NCBI RefSeq assembly: GCF_964059005.1
Contig: NZ_OZ060389.1
Coordinates: forward strand, 446,226-510,225
DNA from: Buchnera aphidicola (Thelaxes suberi)
Lineage (GTDB): Bacteria; Pseudomonadota; Gammaproteobacteria; Enterobacterales; Enterobacteriaceae
Length of the DNA stretch: 64,000 nt
Reading direction: 5' to 3'
In this document: piece by piece, positions 52,593-62,272 of the stretch
How positions within the stretch are numbered: the first letter of the stretch is position 1
How the letters are laid out: each line of letters starts with the position of its first letter
Program-made: the position numbers and the translations under genes
The notes under the pieces: model-generated
What the model was told of the DNA's origin: nothing
What the model saw: only the letters and a program-made list of their open reading frames with translations
Databases searched by the model: none

Positions 52593-53783
52593 TTAAACAT
52601 GATATTTTTTTATATTTTTAAAAAAAACATATGATTTTATAATTTTTTTAATAATTACATTATTTATATTAGAACCAAGTATTTGAAGCAAAGTATCAAC
52701 TATTCCTTTTTCTTTTATCAAAGCTTGTAATTTTATTGCTTCTAAATCGTTAGTATTATCATAAATTAAAGCAGCTGCTATTCCGTGAATTAAATTATCA
52801 TTTGGCAAATTAAATTGAAAAGTATTCATTAAAGGAGTAATTAATCTTTCATTTTCTTTTAATTTTTGAATAGGATTTCTTCCAATTCTTAATAAAGAAT
52901 CCATAATATTTCTATTATTAAATCGTTTTATAATATTATTAATATAATTTTTTTGTTCATTTTCTGTATAATAGTAATATTTTTTTTGCAAAAAATTACT
53001 ACTTTCTTTCATTGCTCCTATAACAATTTTTTTAATTTTTATATCATTAATAGAATCATATGTATTAGTATATCCATAAACTAATCCTAAATATGATAAA
53101 ATTGCGTGACCAGTATTTAATGTATAAAATTTTCTATCGATAAAAAACATTAAATTTTCGGTAACGACTACACCGTTAATATTATTATATGGTCCTTTAT
53201 ACTGAGTAATATCTATAATCCATTCATAAAATTCCTCAACATCTACATCTAGATTTATATTTTTTCGTATAAAATCAATTTTTTTATTATAAAACGGAAC
53301 TATTCTATCAATACTAGAATCTACAAAACCAATTTTTTGGTGAATAAAATCATAACATGATGTCGGCAAATTTTTCATAACAAATGTTTTCAACACACTT
53401 GATCCACGAATAACGTTTTCACATACGATGATATTTAAATAATTATTTTTATTTTTATAATATCTTTTTAAAATTCCTTCAGAAATATAATAAGCTACTG
53501 CTTGTAAATTTAATACTCCTACAGAAGTAGTAATTAAATTAGTATCTATAATATGTTCTTCTAAAACTGTAGATGTAACATTAATACACTTAACATTTTT
53601 AATATATTCATAATAAAAATTATTACTACTGATAATTTTTATTCGATATTTTTTATATAAATTTATTAATTGAATTACATTATCATTGATATCTGCTAAA
53701 AATACATTATAACCTGAATTTTTTAATATAGGAAAAATTAAACCTCTTCCAATATTACCAGCTCCAAAATGCAATGCCTTCAT
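52593..53783 (-). CDS. mtlD: Mannitol-1-phosphate 5-dehydrogenase
   Basis: Oxidises mannitol-1-phosphate, delivered by MtlA, to fructose-6-phosphate with NAD. MKALHFGAGNIGRGLIFPIL is the nucleotide-binding N-terminus, IVCENVIRGSSVLK and GFVDSSIDRIVP follow, and YTLNTGHAILSYLG holds the catalytic Lys/Asn/His region with NTGHA. The ATG at 53783 is used; a TTG lies just before it. 396 aa against 382 in E. coli. 74 nt downstream of mtlA, as in E. coli. Confidence 0.96.
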   Translation of the reverse strand: MKALHFGAGNIGRGLIFPILKNSGYNVFLADINDNVIQLINLYKKYRIKIISSNNFYYEYIKNVKCINVTSTVLEEHIIDTNLITTSVGVLNLQAVAYYISEGILKRYYKNKNNYLNIIVCENVIRGSSVLKTFVMKNLPTSCYDFIHQKIGFVDSSIDRIVPFYNKKIDFIRKNINLDVDVEEFYEWIIDITQYKGPYNNINGVVVTENLMFFIDRKFYTLNTGHAILSYLGLVYGYTNTYDSINDIKIKKIVIGAMKESSNFLQKKYYYYTENEQKNYINNIIKRFNNRNIMDSLLRIGRNPIQKLKENERLITPLMNTFQFNLPNDNLIHGIAAALIYDNTNDLEAIKLQALIKEKGIVDTLLQILGSNINNVIIKKIIKSYVFFKNIKKYHV

Positions 53784-53857
53784 CAAACCCTCTTTATATA
53801 AACTTATTATTAAATTTTGTGAAAATAAAATAAAAAATTTTTACATAATACACTTAA

Positions 53858-55756
53858 TTATAAAAATACTTTTATTACATCTTGTTTATTTTGAGTAATT
53901 ATTAATTTTTGAATAATATCAGGTTTGTCTAAAGCATTAGTAATCCTACTTACTATATGCAAGTGTTCATTATTATTGGCAGCTATACCTATTATTAATT
54001 TAGCAATATCATTTTTTTCATCACCAAAACAAATTCCATTCGGAATTTGTAAAAAAATAACCGCAGTTTTTTTTACAAAATTTTTACCTTCTAATGTTCC
54101 ATGAGGAATAGCAATAAATTCACCTAAAAAAGTAGAAGCTAAATTTTCTCTTTGAATCATAGATAAAATATAATTTTTATCTATGTAACCTAATTTATAT
54201 AAAATTAAACCTATAAATTTTATTGCCATTATTTTTTTTTTGATTTTTTGATTTAAAAAAATATGTTTCTCAGATAAAGTAAACTTTTTTTTATCGCTAT
54301 GAATAGCAACGAAACTTTCATCTTGTATTTTTTTTAACATGTACTCTTTTTTATTTAAAAACAATTTTTTTATAATTTTTCTATATATAGATACATCAAG
54401 AAAATTATTAATAGAATAATGTTGAGCATCAGGTGATTGCATTACTGCGCGATGTGTTAAAAATTTATGTGTAATAATTACTGTTGTACGATCATTAGGT
54501 AATAAATTAATTGCAGAATTACATACTTGTACATTAAATATTCTGTGTTTATTTAATTCTTTATGAAATATATTTGATCCTAATGCACTTGAACCTAAAC
54601 CTGCATCACATGCTATAATCACTTTTTTTATAACATTATTTTTTAAGCAGACATTATTATTTAATAAATTATCCTGATCTGTAAATTTATTGTTTATTAA
54701 CCATTTTCGTATTATTTTTATTAATAAACAAGAATCAAAAAATTTTTTTTGTCTAATCAATACTAAAGAAAAAATAAAAGAAACTAAAAAAGATATAAAA
54801 ATAAATAATAAATTATTTACATAACAACCTTTTGGTGTTGTTGCTAATATAGTAAAAATAGAACCAGGAGAAATAACTGATAATCCTCCTCCTTTTAAAA
54901 TAATTAAAGTATAAATTCCTGACATACTTCCAAATATTAAAGAAAAAAATAACTGTGGTTTTTTTAAAATATAAGAAAAATATACTTCGTGTACACCTCC
55001 TAAACAATGTGCAGCAAAATTACTCCATGATAATTTTCTTATAGTAGTATTTTTACTACCAAATAAAGCATAAGCCATTAAAACTCCAGCTCCAGGACCA
55101 GGATTCGATTCTATTAAAAAAAAAATAGATTTTTTAAAATAAAAAACTTCTTGAATACCTAATGGAGTAAAAATACCATGATTAATAACATTATTTAAAA
55201 AAAATACTTTAGCCGGTTCTATTAGAATAGCAATTAACGGTAAACAGTTTAATGTTATAACTTTTTTTATAAAAATATTTAATATGTAAGTAATATGTGT
55301 AAAAAAAGGTCGTATAAAATACGCCGATAAACCTAATAAAATAATACTTAATATACTATTTCCGATAGTATCGGATAACATTTCAAAACCTTGTTTAGTA
55401 GAATTTTTTATTATTTTATTTAATGCTTTTGTTAACCATCCTGATATTGAGCCAATAAACATTGCGGCTGATAACATTGGTATAGTAGTATTATATATAA
55501 TACCTAATACTGCTATACTTCCAACAATACCTCCTTTTTTACCAAAAAACAGTGAACCTGCAGTATATGCAATTAAAACTGGAATAACATATACTATAAC
55601 TGAATTAACAAAATCCATCACATATATATTAGGAAACCACCCTAAAGGAGAAAAAAATACACTTAATATTCCACATACCATAAAAATAGTAATATTAGGT
55701 GTAATTATATTACTTAAAAAATAACCTATTTTTTGAATATTAATTTTTTCATACAT
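53858..55756 (-). CDS. mtlA: PTS mannitol-specific EIICBA component
   Basis: Imports mannitol and phosphorylates it. Order of domains: membrane EIIC (about 1-335, with NHGIFTPLGIQE, NPGPGAGVL and GGVHEVYFSY), EIIB with phospho-Cys at about 383 in VIIACDAGLGSS, and EIIA with phospho-His at about 552 in AIPHGTLEGK. The start at 55756 matches the family and has AAGGA upstream; the frame is open to 55798. 632 aa against 637. No mtlR follows mtlD, so control appears lost. Confidence 0.97.
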   Translation of the reverse strand: MYEKINIQKIGYFLSNIITPNITIFMVCGILSVFFSPLGWFPNIYVMDFVNSVIVYVIPVLIAYTAGSLFFGKKGGIVGSIAVLGIIYNTTIPMLSAAMFIGSISGWLTKALNKIIKNSTKQGFEMLSDTIGNSILSIILLGLSAYFIRPFFTHITYILNIFIKKVITLNCLPLIAILIEPAKVFFLNNVINHGIFTPLGIQEVFYFKKSIFFLIESNPGPGAGVLMAYALFGSKNTTIRKLSWSNFAAHCLGGVHEVYFSYILKKPQLFFSLIFGSMSGIYTLIILKGGGLSVISPGSIFTILATTPKGCYVNNLLFIFISFLVSFIFSLVLIRQKKFFDSCLLIKIIRKWLINNKFTDQDNLLNNNVCLKNNVIKKVIIACDAGLGSSALGSNIFHKELNKHRIFNVQVCNSAINLLPNDRTTVIITHKFLTHRAVMQSPDAQHYSINNFLDVSIYRKIIKKLFLNKKEYMLKKIQDESFVAIHSDKKKFTLSEKHIFLNQKIKKKIMAIKFIGLILYKLGYIDKNYILSMIQRENLASTFLGEFIAIPHGTLEGKNFVKKTAVIFLQIPNGICFGDEKNDIAKLIIGIAANNNEHLHIVSRITNALDKPDIIQKLIITQNKQDVIKVFL

Positions 55757-55813
55757 TAATATTTCCTTTTTTAAATAAAAAGTAAGTCTATTACTCATAA
55801 CACTAACAAAAAA

Positions 55814-57466
55814 TTATTTGTTTTTATATAAATTTATTAAATAATTAGTAGAAGTATCGTATTTATTTGTTATTGAATCTTTTTTTAATTCGCAATAAAC
55901 ATCGCTAGCAAGATTTTTGCCTAATTCGACACCCCACTGATCGAAACTAAAAATATTTAAAATAACCCCTTGTACAAAAATCTTATGTTCATACAACGAT
56001 ATTAACGATCCCAAAGAAAATGGATCAACTTTTTTAAGAATAATAGAGGTACTCGGATTATTACCTTTAAATTGTTTAAAACGAGATAAAAAAATATTTT
56101 TTTTATTCATATCTATATCTAATAACTTAATATTTTTAATATTACTATCTTGGTCGTTACCAAAAGCTAAAGCTCGAGTTTGAGCAATAAAATGCGACAT
56201 TAATCGTTCATGATGATTTAATAAATCATGATCAGGAAACATAGGAATAATAAAATCACACGGTACTAGTGTATTGCCCTGATGCAACATTTGGAAAAAA
56301 GCATGTTGCCCGTTTGTTCCTGGAGCCCCCCAAATAATAGAACTAGTTGTCCAATTCACTTCTTTCCCTAAACGATTCACAGATTTTCCATTTGATTCCA
56401 TAGTTGCTTGTTGTAAATAAGCAGGAAAATTATGCATGTTTTGATTATAAGGAAATATACCTTCTGTTTCTGTTTTAAAAAAATTCATATACCAAATATT
56501 AATCAAAGCCAAAATAACCGGAATATTTTCATGAAATTCGCGATTTAAAAAATGCATATCCATTTCATATGCGCCTCGTAATAATTCTACGAAATTATTA
56601 AAACCAATCGATAAAACAATAGATAATCCGGCAGATGACCATAATGAATACCTACCTCCTACCCAATCCCAAAATTGAAAAATATTTTTTTTAGAAATAC
56701 CAAATAGTTTTGCTTGATTAATGTTTTCAGAAACTGCAATAAAATGACACGATACACTTGCTTTATCTTTTTTATACGAAGATTTAAAAAACCATTCACG
56801 AGCAGATTGAGCATTCAACATTGTTTCTTCTGTAGTAAATGTTTTTGAAACAATTATAAACAAAGATGTTTCATAATTAATTTTATCTAAAACATTTATT
56901 ATGTGATTTCCATCTAAATTCGAAACAAAATGTAACTTTAAATGATTTTTATACATTCTTAAAGATTCTGTTACCATCTTTGGACCTAAATCAGACCCTC
57001 CAATACCAATATTAATAATATCAGTAATTCTTTTACCAGTACAACCTTTCCACTTACCTGAAATAACTAAATCAGAAAAATTTTTTATCCGCATTAGTTC
57101 AGAATCAATTAAATCAGCAATATTAACACCATTTATAAATAAAGGTTTATTACTTCTATTACGTAAAGCTGTATGTAATACTGCTCTATTTTCAGTAACA
57201 TTAATTTTTTTTCCTTTAAACATTAATTCAATTGCGTCATGTAAATGGGTTTCTTTAGATAATTTTAGTAAATATTTTATTGTCTGATTATTTATACGAT
57301 GCTTAGAAAAATCACAAAAAATTTTATTATGAAAATTAAGAAACATATTTTTTTGCCGATCTGTATCTTTAAAGAATAAGTCTCGAATATGAATATCTTT
57401 AATTTCATTAAAATGTGATTGTAATTTTTTCCATGCAGATGTATTAATAGGATTGATATTTTTCAT
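55814..57466 (-). CDS. pgi: Glucose-6-phosphate isomerase
   Basis: Interconverts glucose-6-phosphate and fructose-6-phosphate, linking the mannitol route to glycolysis and the pentose phosphate pathway. TENRAVLHTALRNRSN, NIGIGGSDLGPKMVTESL, FWDWVGGRYSLWSSAGLS, the catalytic Glu in QATMESNGK and the Lys of SFDQWGVELGKNLA-like FDQWGVELGKNL are present. I set the start at 57466 (MKNINP, as in E. coli); the ATG at 57481 with AAGAA upstream is possible and would add five residues. 550 aa against 549. Confidence 0.96.
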   Translation of the reverse strand: MKNINPINTSAWKKLQSHFNEIKDIHIRDLFFKDTDRQKNMFLNFHNKIFCDFSKHRINNQTIKYLLKLSKETHLHDAIELMFKGKKINVTENRAVLHTALRNRSNKPLFINGVNIADLIDSELMRIKNFSDLVISGKWKGCTGKRITDIINIGIGGSDLGPKMVTESLRMYKNHLKLHFVSNLDGNHIINVLDKINYETSLFIIVSKTFTTEETMLNAQSAREWFFKSSYKKDKASVSCHFIAVSENINQAKLFGISKKNIFQFWDWVGGRYSLWSSAGLSIVLSIGFNNFVELLRGAYEMDMHFLNREFHENIPVILALINIWYMNFFKTETEGIFPYNQNMHNFPAYLQQATMESNGKSVNRLGKEVNWTTSSIIWGAPGTNGQHAFFQMLHQGNTLVPCDFIIPMFPDHDLLNHHERLMSHFIAQTRALAFGNDQDSNIKNIKLLDIDMNKKNIFLSRFKQFKGNNPSTSIILKKVDPFSLGSLISLYEHKIFVQGVILNIFSFDQWGVELGKNLASDVYCELKKDSITNKYDTSTNYLINLYKNK

Positions 57467-57481
57467 AACATGTATACTCAT

Positions 57482-57807
57482 TTTTTTATTTCTTTAATGT
57501 TAAATTTTTTAAAAAATAAATCATTACATTATTAGTTTAATTAATAGACTAAAATTTTTTATAAATTACATAAATTTATTAACAATAATTAAATTTATAT
57601 TTAATATTTTAAATTAATATTTTAAACTAAAAAAAGTAATTTTTACTAAAAAACATTTTTTATTTATATGAAATATATACTTTCTAATATTAAATATTAG
57701 TATACTCGTGTCGTAAGATAATTAAATATTAAAAAAATTAAATACTATATTTAATTATATTCTCTTCAACTAAAAAATTAAAACAATTTAAAAGTAAAAT
57801 ATTATAA
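57482..57807. other. 326-bp divergent region between pgi and orn
   Basis: A+T-rich intergenic DNA holding both promoters. The only structure I see is the palindrome CTAATATT-A-AATATTAG at 57684-57700, immediately followed by TATACT, which could be a -10 element for orn. No coding frame is recognisable. Confidence 0.5.
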
Positions 57808-58341
57808 ATGAAATCAGAAAATTTAATTTGGTTAGATCTAGAAATGACAGGATTAGATGTAGAAACAAACTATATTATAGAAATCGCAACATTAGTAACT
57901 AATAAAAATTTAACAATACTTGCTGAAGGACCAGTAATACCTATTTTCCAAAATAAAAAAATTATAAAAAATATGAATAGCTGGAATAAAACCATACATA
58001 CAAATAACGGATTAATTAAAAAAATAAACAATAGTATTTTTAACGAACAAAAAGCAGAAAAACATACTATTAGTTTTTTAAAAAAATGGATTATTAAAAA
58101 AAAATCGCCTTTATGCGGAAATACAATAGGACAAGACCGTAAATTTTTGTTAAAATATATGCCTAATTTAGAAAAATACTTTCATTATCGTAATATTGAT
58201 GTCAGTACTTTAAAAGAACTAGTAAAAAGATGGAAACCAGAGATTTTGAAAAAAAAGAAAAAAACTCATTCTGCATTAGCAGACATATATGCATCTATTA
58301 ATGAATTAAAATATTATCGAGAAAAATTTATAAAAATTTAA
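57808..58341 (+). CDS. orn: Oligoribonuclease
   Basis: Degrades the 2-5 nt RNA fragments left by other RNases, an essential 3'-5' exonuclease of the DEDDh family. [20 protein letters not shown] holds Asp and Glu, [18 protein letters not shown] the next Asp, and [12 protein letters not shown] the final His/Asp. 177 aa against 181 in E. coli. Confidence 0.97.
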   Translation: MKSENLIWLDLEMTGLDVETNYIIEIATLVTNKNLTILAEGPVIPIFQNKKIIKNMNSWNKTIHTNNGLIKKINNSIFNEQKAEKHTISFLKKWIIKKKSPLCGNTIGQDRKFLLKYMPNLEKYFHYRNIDVSTLKELVKRWKPEILKKKKKTHSALADIYASINELKYYREKFIKI

Positions 58342-58427
58342 TATAAATTTTTTATTAAAATAAATATTTTATTTTGAAAATAATAAATAAAGTGTTAAAA
58401 TAAAAAAATCAAAATATATTAAATTTT

Positions 58428-58500
58428 GCGGGAATAGCTCAGTTGGTAGAGTACAACCTTGCCAAGGTTGGGGTCGCGAGTTCGAATCTCGTTTCCCGCT
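58428..58500 (+). tRNA. tRNA-Gly(GCC)
   Basis: 73-nt cloverleaf: acceptor GCGGGAA with TTCCCGC, D arm GCTC, anticodon loop TTGCCAA (GCC), T arm GCGAG-TTCGAAT-CTCGT, discriminator T. It is close to E. coli tRNA-Gly GCC. CCA is not encoded. Confidence 0.96.
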
Positions 58501-58563
58501 ATTATAATATTCATTTTATATATAAAAGATAACTAAGTGAATATTTAAAAAAATGTATTAACT

Positions 58564-58776
58564 TTACTTATGTAAAATATGTTTAAATCTTTTATTGAAC
58601 TTTTCTATTCTTCCCCCAACATCAGTGTTTCTTTGTTTTCCTGTATAAAACGGATGACATTGAGAGCACACATCAATTTGAATATCTTTTTCAATAGTAG
58701 AAAAAAATATTATTTTATTACCACAAGAACATAAAGCTTGTATTTTATTATATTTTGGATGAATATTTTTTTTCAT
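58564..58776 (-). CDS. rpmE: 50S ribosomal protein L31
   Basis: Intersubunit-bridge protein. It is the zinc-binding form: Cys16, Cys18, Cys37 and Cys40 in ALCSCGNK and [13 protein letters not shown]. 70 aa, the E. coli length, ending with a basic tail. It is convergent with tRNA-Gly. Upstream, priA, cytR and ftsN of the E. coli order are missing. Confidence 0.97.
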   Translation of the reverse strand: MKKNIHPKYNKIQALCSCGNKIIFFSTIEKDIQIDVCSQCHPFYTGKQRNTDVGGRIEKFNKRFKHILHK

Positions 58777-59009
58777 ATAAATTTTCCAATATGTTATTAT
58801 TTAAAATATGTATTTGCTCTTTAAAAAAGCTACATATCATGTTTTTTATAAAAAATATTTTCTATACATAAAAATATTATGCTTACATATTATATAAAAC
58901 TATTAGGAAGTTCAAACAAATAATAGTATTTTTAATACCATATAAATATTTATATTTTAAATATATATACTTAATTTTATGAATTAAAACATACGTAAAA
59001 TATCTTCAT

Positions 59010-59040
59010 TTAAAACAACAATAAAAAACTGTTGTTTTAA
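59010..59040. repeat. Perfect 11-bp hairpin upstream of hslV
   Basis: TTAAAACAACA and TGTTGTTTTAA are exact reverse complements around a 9-base A-rich loop. It is 12 bp upstream of a candidate hslV promoter. Possible roles are a terminator relic of a lost gene or a regulatory dyad. Confidence 0.6.
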
Positions 59041-59051
59041 ATATTTATATG

Positions 59052-59079
59052 TTTACACATTGTAATTATTAAATATGAT
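59052..59079 (+). promoter_or_regulatory. Sigma70-like promoter upstream of hslV
   Basis: TTTACA at 59052-59057 and TATGAT at 59074-59079 with a 16-bp spacer. Transcription would start near 59086 and give a leader of about 170 nt. I saw no convincing sigma32 heat-shock promoter, which E. coli uses for hslVU. Confidence 0.35.
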
Positions 59080-59256
59080 ATTTAAAATTAAATAACCCTT
59101 CTTATACATCAATACATATTTAATATAGAATATAAAGAAAATAATTTTTATTTAGATAATTTTATATAATTAAAAACAAAAATATTTTTATAAATAAACA
59201 TTCATATGTATAAATATAAAAAATTACATGCAAAATTACAAAAAGAGAACTATGGA

Positions 59257-59787
59257 GTGACAACAATATTAAGTGTTCGACTAAAAAATACTGTAGTAAT
59301 TGGAGGAGATGGCCAAGCTACTTTAGGAAATACTGTTATAAAAAGCAATGTTAAAAAAGTTCGTAGCTTATATAATAAAAAAGTTATTGCAGGTTTTGCA
59401 GGCGGTACTGCTGATGCATTTACTTTATTTGAACTATTTGAAAGAAAATTAGAATTACATCAAGGACAATTACAACGTTCAGCTATTGAACTTGCCAAAG
59501 ATTGGCGTTCAGATAAAATTTTAAGAAAATTAGAAGCTCTTTTAGCTGTTGCTGATTCTAAAAATTCATTAATTATTACAGGTACAGGCGATGTAATTCA
59601 ACCGGAAAATGACCTGATAGCAATTGGATCAGGCGGATCATTTGCTCAATCAGCTGCTCGTGCATTAATTGATAATACAGTACTGAGCGCTGTCGAAATA
59701 GTCGAAAAATCGTTAAATATAGCTGCAAATATCTGTATTTATACCAATCATGTATTTACTATAAAAAAACTTTCTTCAAAAAAGTAA
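59257..59787 (+). CDS. hslV: ATP-dependent protease subunit HslV (GTG start)
   Basis: Threonine peptidase of the HslUV proteasome-like complex. I start it at GTG 59257, where the product begins Met-Thr-Thr-Ile-Leu-Ser-Val and has 176 aa, exactly the E. coli length. Thr1 must become N-terminal for activity, so the ATG at 59206, which would add 17 residues, cannot be the functional start. AGAGA lies eight bases upstream of the GTG. Motifs: [11 protein letters not shown] and [18 protein letters not shown]. 11 nt upstream of hslU. Confidence 0.95.
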   Translation: MTTILSVRLKNTVVIGGDGQATLGNTVIKSNVKKVRSLYNKKVIAGFAGGTADAFTLFELFERKLELHQGQLQRSAIELAKDWRSDKILRKLEALLAVADSKNSLIITGTGDVIQPENDLIAIGSGGSFAQSAARALIDNTVLSAVEIVEKSLNIAANICIYTNHVFTIKKLSSKK

Positions 59788-59798
59788 GGATTATGCTA

Positions 59799-61139
59799 AT
59801 GTCTGATATGACTCCTCGCGAGATTGTTAGAGAGCTAAATAGATTTATTATTGGACAAGAAAACGCAAAAAGAGCAGTAGCAATAGCTTTGAGAAACAGA
59901 TGGCGACGTATGCAATTAAAAGAAGATTTACGTTGTGAAATTACGCCAAAAAACATATTAATGATCGGCCCTACAGGGGTTGGAAAAACCGAAATAGCTA
60001 AAAGATTAGCAAAACTAGCTAATGCACCTTTTATAAAAATAGAAGCTACTAAATTTACAGAAGTGGGTTATGTAGGTAAAGAAGTAGATTCCATTATAAG
60101 AGATTTAACAGATGCTGCAATAAAAATTATTCGAATGAAAGAAATAAAAAAAAACCAATATCGCGCCAAAACTATAGCTGAAGAAAAAATCCTTCAAGTT
60201 CTTATTCCTACTACTTCAACAAATTGGAAAAATCAAAACGATAACTGTTCTCGACCATCTTCAACTATTGAAAGTTTTAGAAAAAAATTAAGAGACGGAT
60301 TACTTGATGAAAAAGAAATTGAAATTAATGTTTCTTCTTCTCCATTGGGAGTAGAAATTATGGCTCCTCCAGGTATGGAAGAATTAACTAGCCAATTACA
60401 ATCACTGTTTCAAAATTTCGGTAGTGGGAAAAAAAATAGTAGAAAATTAAAAATAAAAGACGCAATGAAAATATTAATTGAAGAAGAATCTGCAAAACTT
60501 ATTAATCAAGAATCAATTAAAAAAAAAGCAATACATGCAGTAGAACAAAACGGTATTGTTTTTATTGACGAAATTGATAAAATTTGCAAAAGAAATGGTC
60601 AAAACTCATCAGGATCTGAAATTTCCAGAGAAGGAGTACAGAGAGATTTATTACCTTTAGTAGAAGGATGTACTGTATCTACTAAACATGGAATGGTGAA
60701 AACTGATCATATCTTATTCATTGCGTCTGGAGCGTTTCAAATATCCAAACCTTCTGATTTAATACCAGAATTGCAAGGAAGACTCCCAATAAGAGTAGAA
60801 TTAAAAGCTCTTACTGTTGATGATTTTGAACGAATTTTAATTGAACCGAAATCATCAATTACTGTACAGTATAAAGCGTTAATGCAAACCGAAGGTGTTG
60901 TGATCAATTTTACTAATGCAGGTATTCGATGTATAGCAGAAGCAGCTTGGAAAGTAAATCAAACCATGGAAAATATAGGCGCACGAAGATTACATACTGT
61001 ATTAGAAAAATTAATGGAAGAAGTATCATTTAATGCAAGTGATCAAAACGGTTTAACTATTGAAGTAAATGACATCTATGTCGAAAAACATTTAAATGAA
61101 TTAATTTCAAATGAAGATTTAAGTCGTTTTATTTTATAA
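59799..61139 (+). CDS. hslU: HslUV protease ATPase subunit HslU
   Basis: AAA+ unfoldase feeding HslV. It starts [20 protein letters not shown], with AAGGA eight bases upstream of the ATG at 59799 (another ATG at 59793 is too close to it). Walker A GPTGVGKT near residue 57, pore-loop GYVG near 90, Walker [10 protein letters not shown] near 255, sensor region [15 protein letters not shown] and the C-terminal RFIL tail that activates HslV. 446 aa against 443. Confidence 0.97.
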   Translation: MSDMTPREIVRELNRFIIGQENAKRAVAIALRNRWRRMQLKEDLRCEITPKNILMIGPTGVGKTEIAKRLAKLANAPFIKIEATKFTEVGYVGKEVDSIIRDLTDAAIKIIRMKEIKKNQYRAKTIAEEKILQVLIPTTSTNWKNQNDNCSRPSSTIESFRKKLRDGLLDEKEIEINVSSSPLGVEIMAPPGMEELTSQLQSLFQNFGSGKKNSRKLKIKDAMKILIEEESAKLINQESIKKKAIHAVEQNGIVFIDEIDKICKRNGQNSSGSEISREGVQRDLLPLVEGCTVSTKHGMVKTDHILFIASGAFQISKPSDLIPELQGRLPIRVELKALTVDDFERILIEPKSSITVQYKALMQTEGVVINFTNAGIRCIAEAAWKVNQTMENIGARRLHTVLEKLMEEVSFNASDQNGLTIEVNDIYVEKHLNELISNEDLSRFIL

Positions 61140-61159
61140 GAATATTATTAATATGTTAA

Positions 61160-61205
61160 TAATAAGTTTTCTTCTCAGATTATAAACTGAGTCGGAAGCT
61201 TATTA
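61160..61205 (+). terminator. Hairpin after hslU
   Basis: TAATAAG at 61160-61166 pairs with CTTATTA at 61199-61205, and inner CTCAG pairs with CTGAG, with a small internal mismatch and an 8-base loop. No clear U run follows, so it may protect or partly terminate the hslVU mRNA rather than end it fully. It is 20 nt beyond the stop. Confidence 0.45.
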
Positions 61206-61269
61206 ATCTAATGAATCAATTTAGAAAATAATAAACATATTTTTTAAATTTAAAATTTTAAATATTAAA

Positions 61270-62022
61270 ATGAATAAAATAATTGAAGGAACAGTAGTAC
61301 AAGTAAAAACATTTTCAAATGAATTATTTAGTATTTTTCTAAAAGCAAAAATATCTAAATTTATTCCTGGTCAGTATAATAGAATTATTTTTTTTAATGA
61401 AAAAAAAGAAAAAATACAAAGAGCTTACTCTTATGTTAATGCTCCAAAAGAAAAAATAATTGAATTTTATATTGCTTTAATTCATCAAGGAATTATTACT
61501 CCAAAATTAATACAACTAAAAACTCAAAAAAAAATATTTATTTATCAACATTCATTTGGTGATTTCACATTAAAAAATATTCCATCTTGTGACAATTTAT
61601 GGTTATTTGCTACAGGAACAGCCATTGGACCTTATTTATCTATTTTAAAAGAACAAAATTCCGATATAAATAGATTTAAAAAAATAATTTTAATACACGC
61701 AGTACGTTATTATAACGATCTCAACCATTTAAATACTATTATGTATTTAAAAAATAAATATAAAACAAAACTATATTATTTAACAATTATTAGCAGAGAA
61801 AAAACTAATAATTCATTACATGGAAGAATACCTCTTTTATTAAAAGAAAATAAAATAGAAGAAACTGTAAAATGCAATATTAATAAAAATAATACGCATA
61901 TAATGTTGTGTGGAAACCCAGGAATGGTAAAAGAAACTAAAAAAATACTACGTGAAAAGTATAATTTAACAATGCATTTACAACGCAAAAGTGGACAAAT
62001 TACAGTTGAAAACTATTGGTAG
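61270..62022 (+). CDS. fpr: Ferredoxin/flavodoxin-NADP+ reductase
   Basis: FAD enzyme that passes electrons from NADPH to flavodoxin or ferredoxin, used by Fe-S and radical enzymes. FAD-binding RAYSYVNAP near residue 57 and IPGQYN near 34, NADP-binding FATGTAIGPYLSIL near 117, AVRYYNDL, SREKTNNSLHGRIP and LCGNPGMVKETKK, ending with the C-terminal ENYW. 250 aa against 248 in E. coli. Confidence 0.95.
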   Translation: MNKIIEGTVVQVKTFSNELFSIFLKAKISKFIPGQYNRIIFFNEKKEKIQRAYSYVNAPKEKIIEFYIALIHQGIITPKLIQLKTQKKIFIYQHSFGDFTLKNIPSCDNLWLFATGTAIGPYLSILKEQNSDINRFKKIILIHAVRYYNDLNHLNTIMYLKNKYKTKLYYLTIISREKTNNSLHGRIPLLLKENKIEETVKCNINKNNTHIMLCGNPGMVKETKKILREKYNLTMHLQRKSGQITVENYW

Positions 62023-62164
62023 TATTATGTAAAAAACAATATATTTATTAGATAAATATCTTTTTTAGATATTATTCATATCTTTCATATAATCATACAA
62101 CCATATTTTTTCTTTTAATTTATTTCATATACTGATAGTATATTCATTAAGATATTTTTATAAA

Positions 62165-62208
62165 AAAAATTAAGAAGGAAAAGAAAAATCTTAACCTTCT
62201 TAATTTTT
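62165..62208. terminator. Terminator between fpr and the orphan gene
   Basis: AAAAATTAAGAAGG and CCTTCTTAATTTTT form a perfect 14-bp stem around a 16-base loop, with T runs on the outer side of both strands. It lies between two convergent genes and probably serves both. Confidence 0.75.
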
Positions 62209-62272
62209 ATCTTCATTATAAATAATTATTTAATTTATAGGCAAATAAAATTTTTTATTATTTATATAAATA

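Larger units (their letters stand above)
58777..59256. other. 480-bp divergent region between rpmE and hslV
   Basis: Corresponds to the place of priA-cytR-ftsN in E. coli; no coding remnant is recognisable. It holds a perfect hairpin at 59010-59040 and a promoter-like pair at 59052-59079. Confidence 0.5.

Noticed and set aside
58981..59140. A sigma32 heat-shock promoter for hslVU
   Set aside because: I found no paired CTTGAAA and CCCCAT-like elements; a lone ACCCTT stretch near 59095 is not enough.
59206..59256. ATG at 59206 as the hslV start
   Set aside because: It would place 17 residues before the catalytic threonine, which has to be N-terminal.
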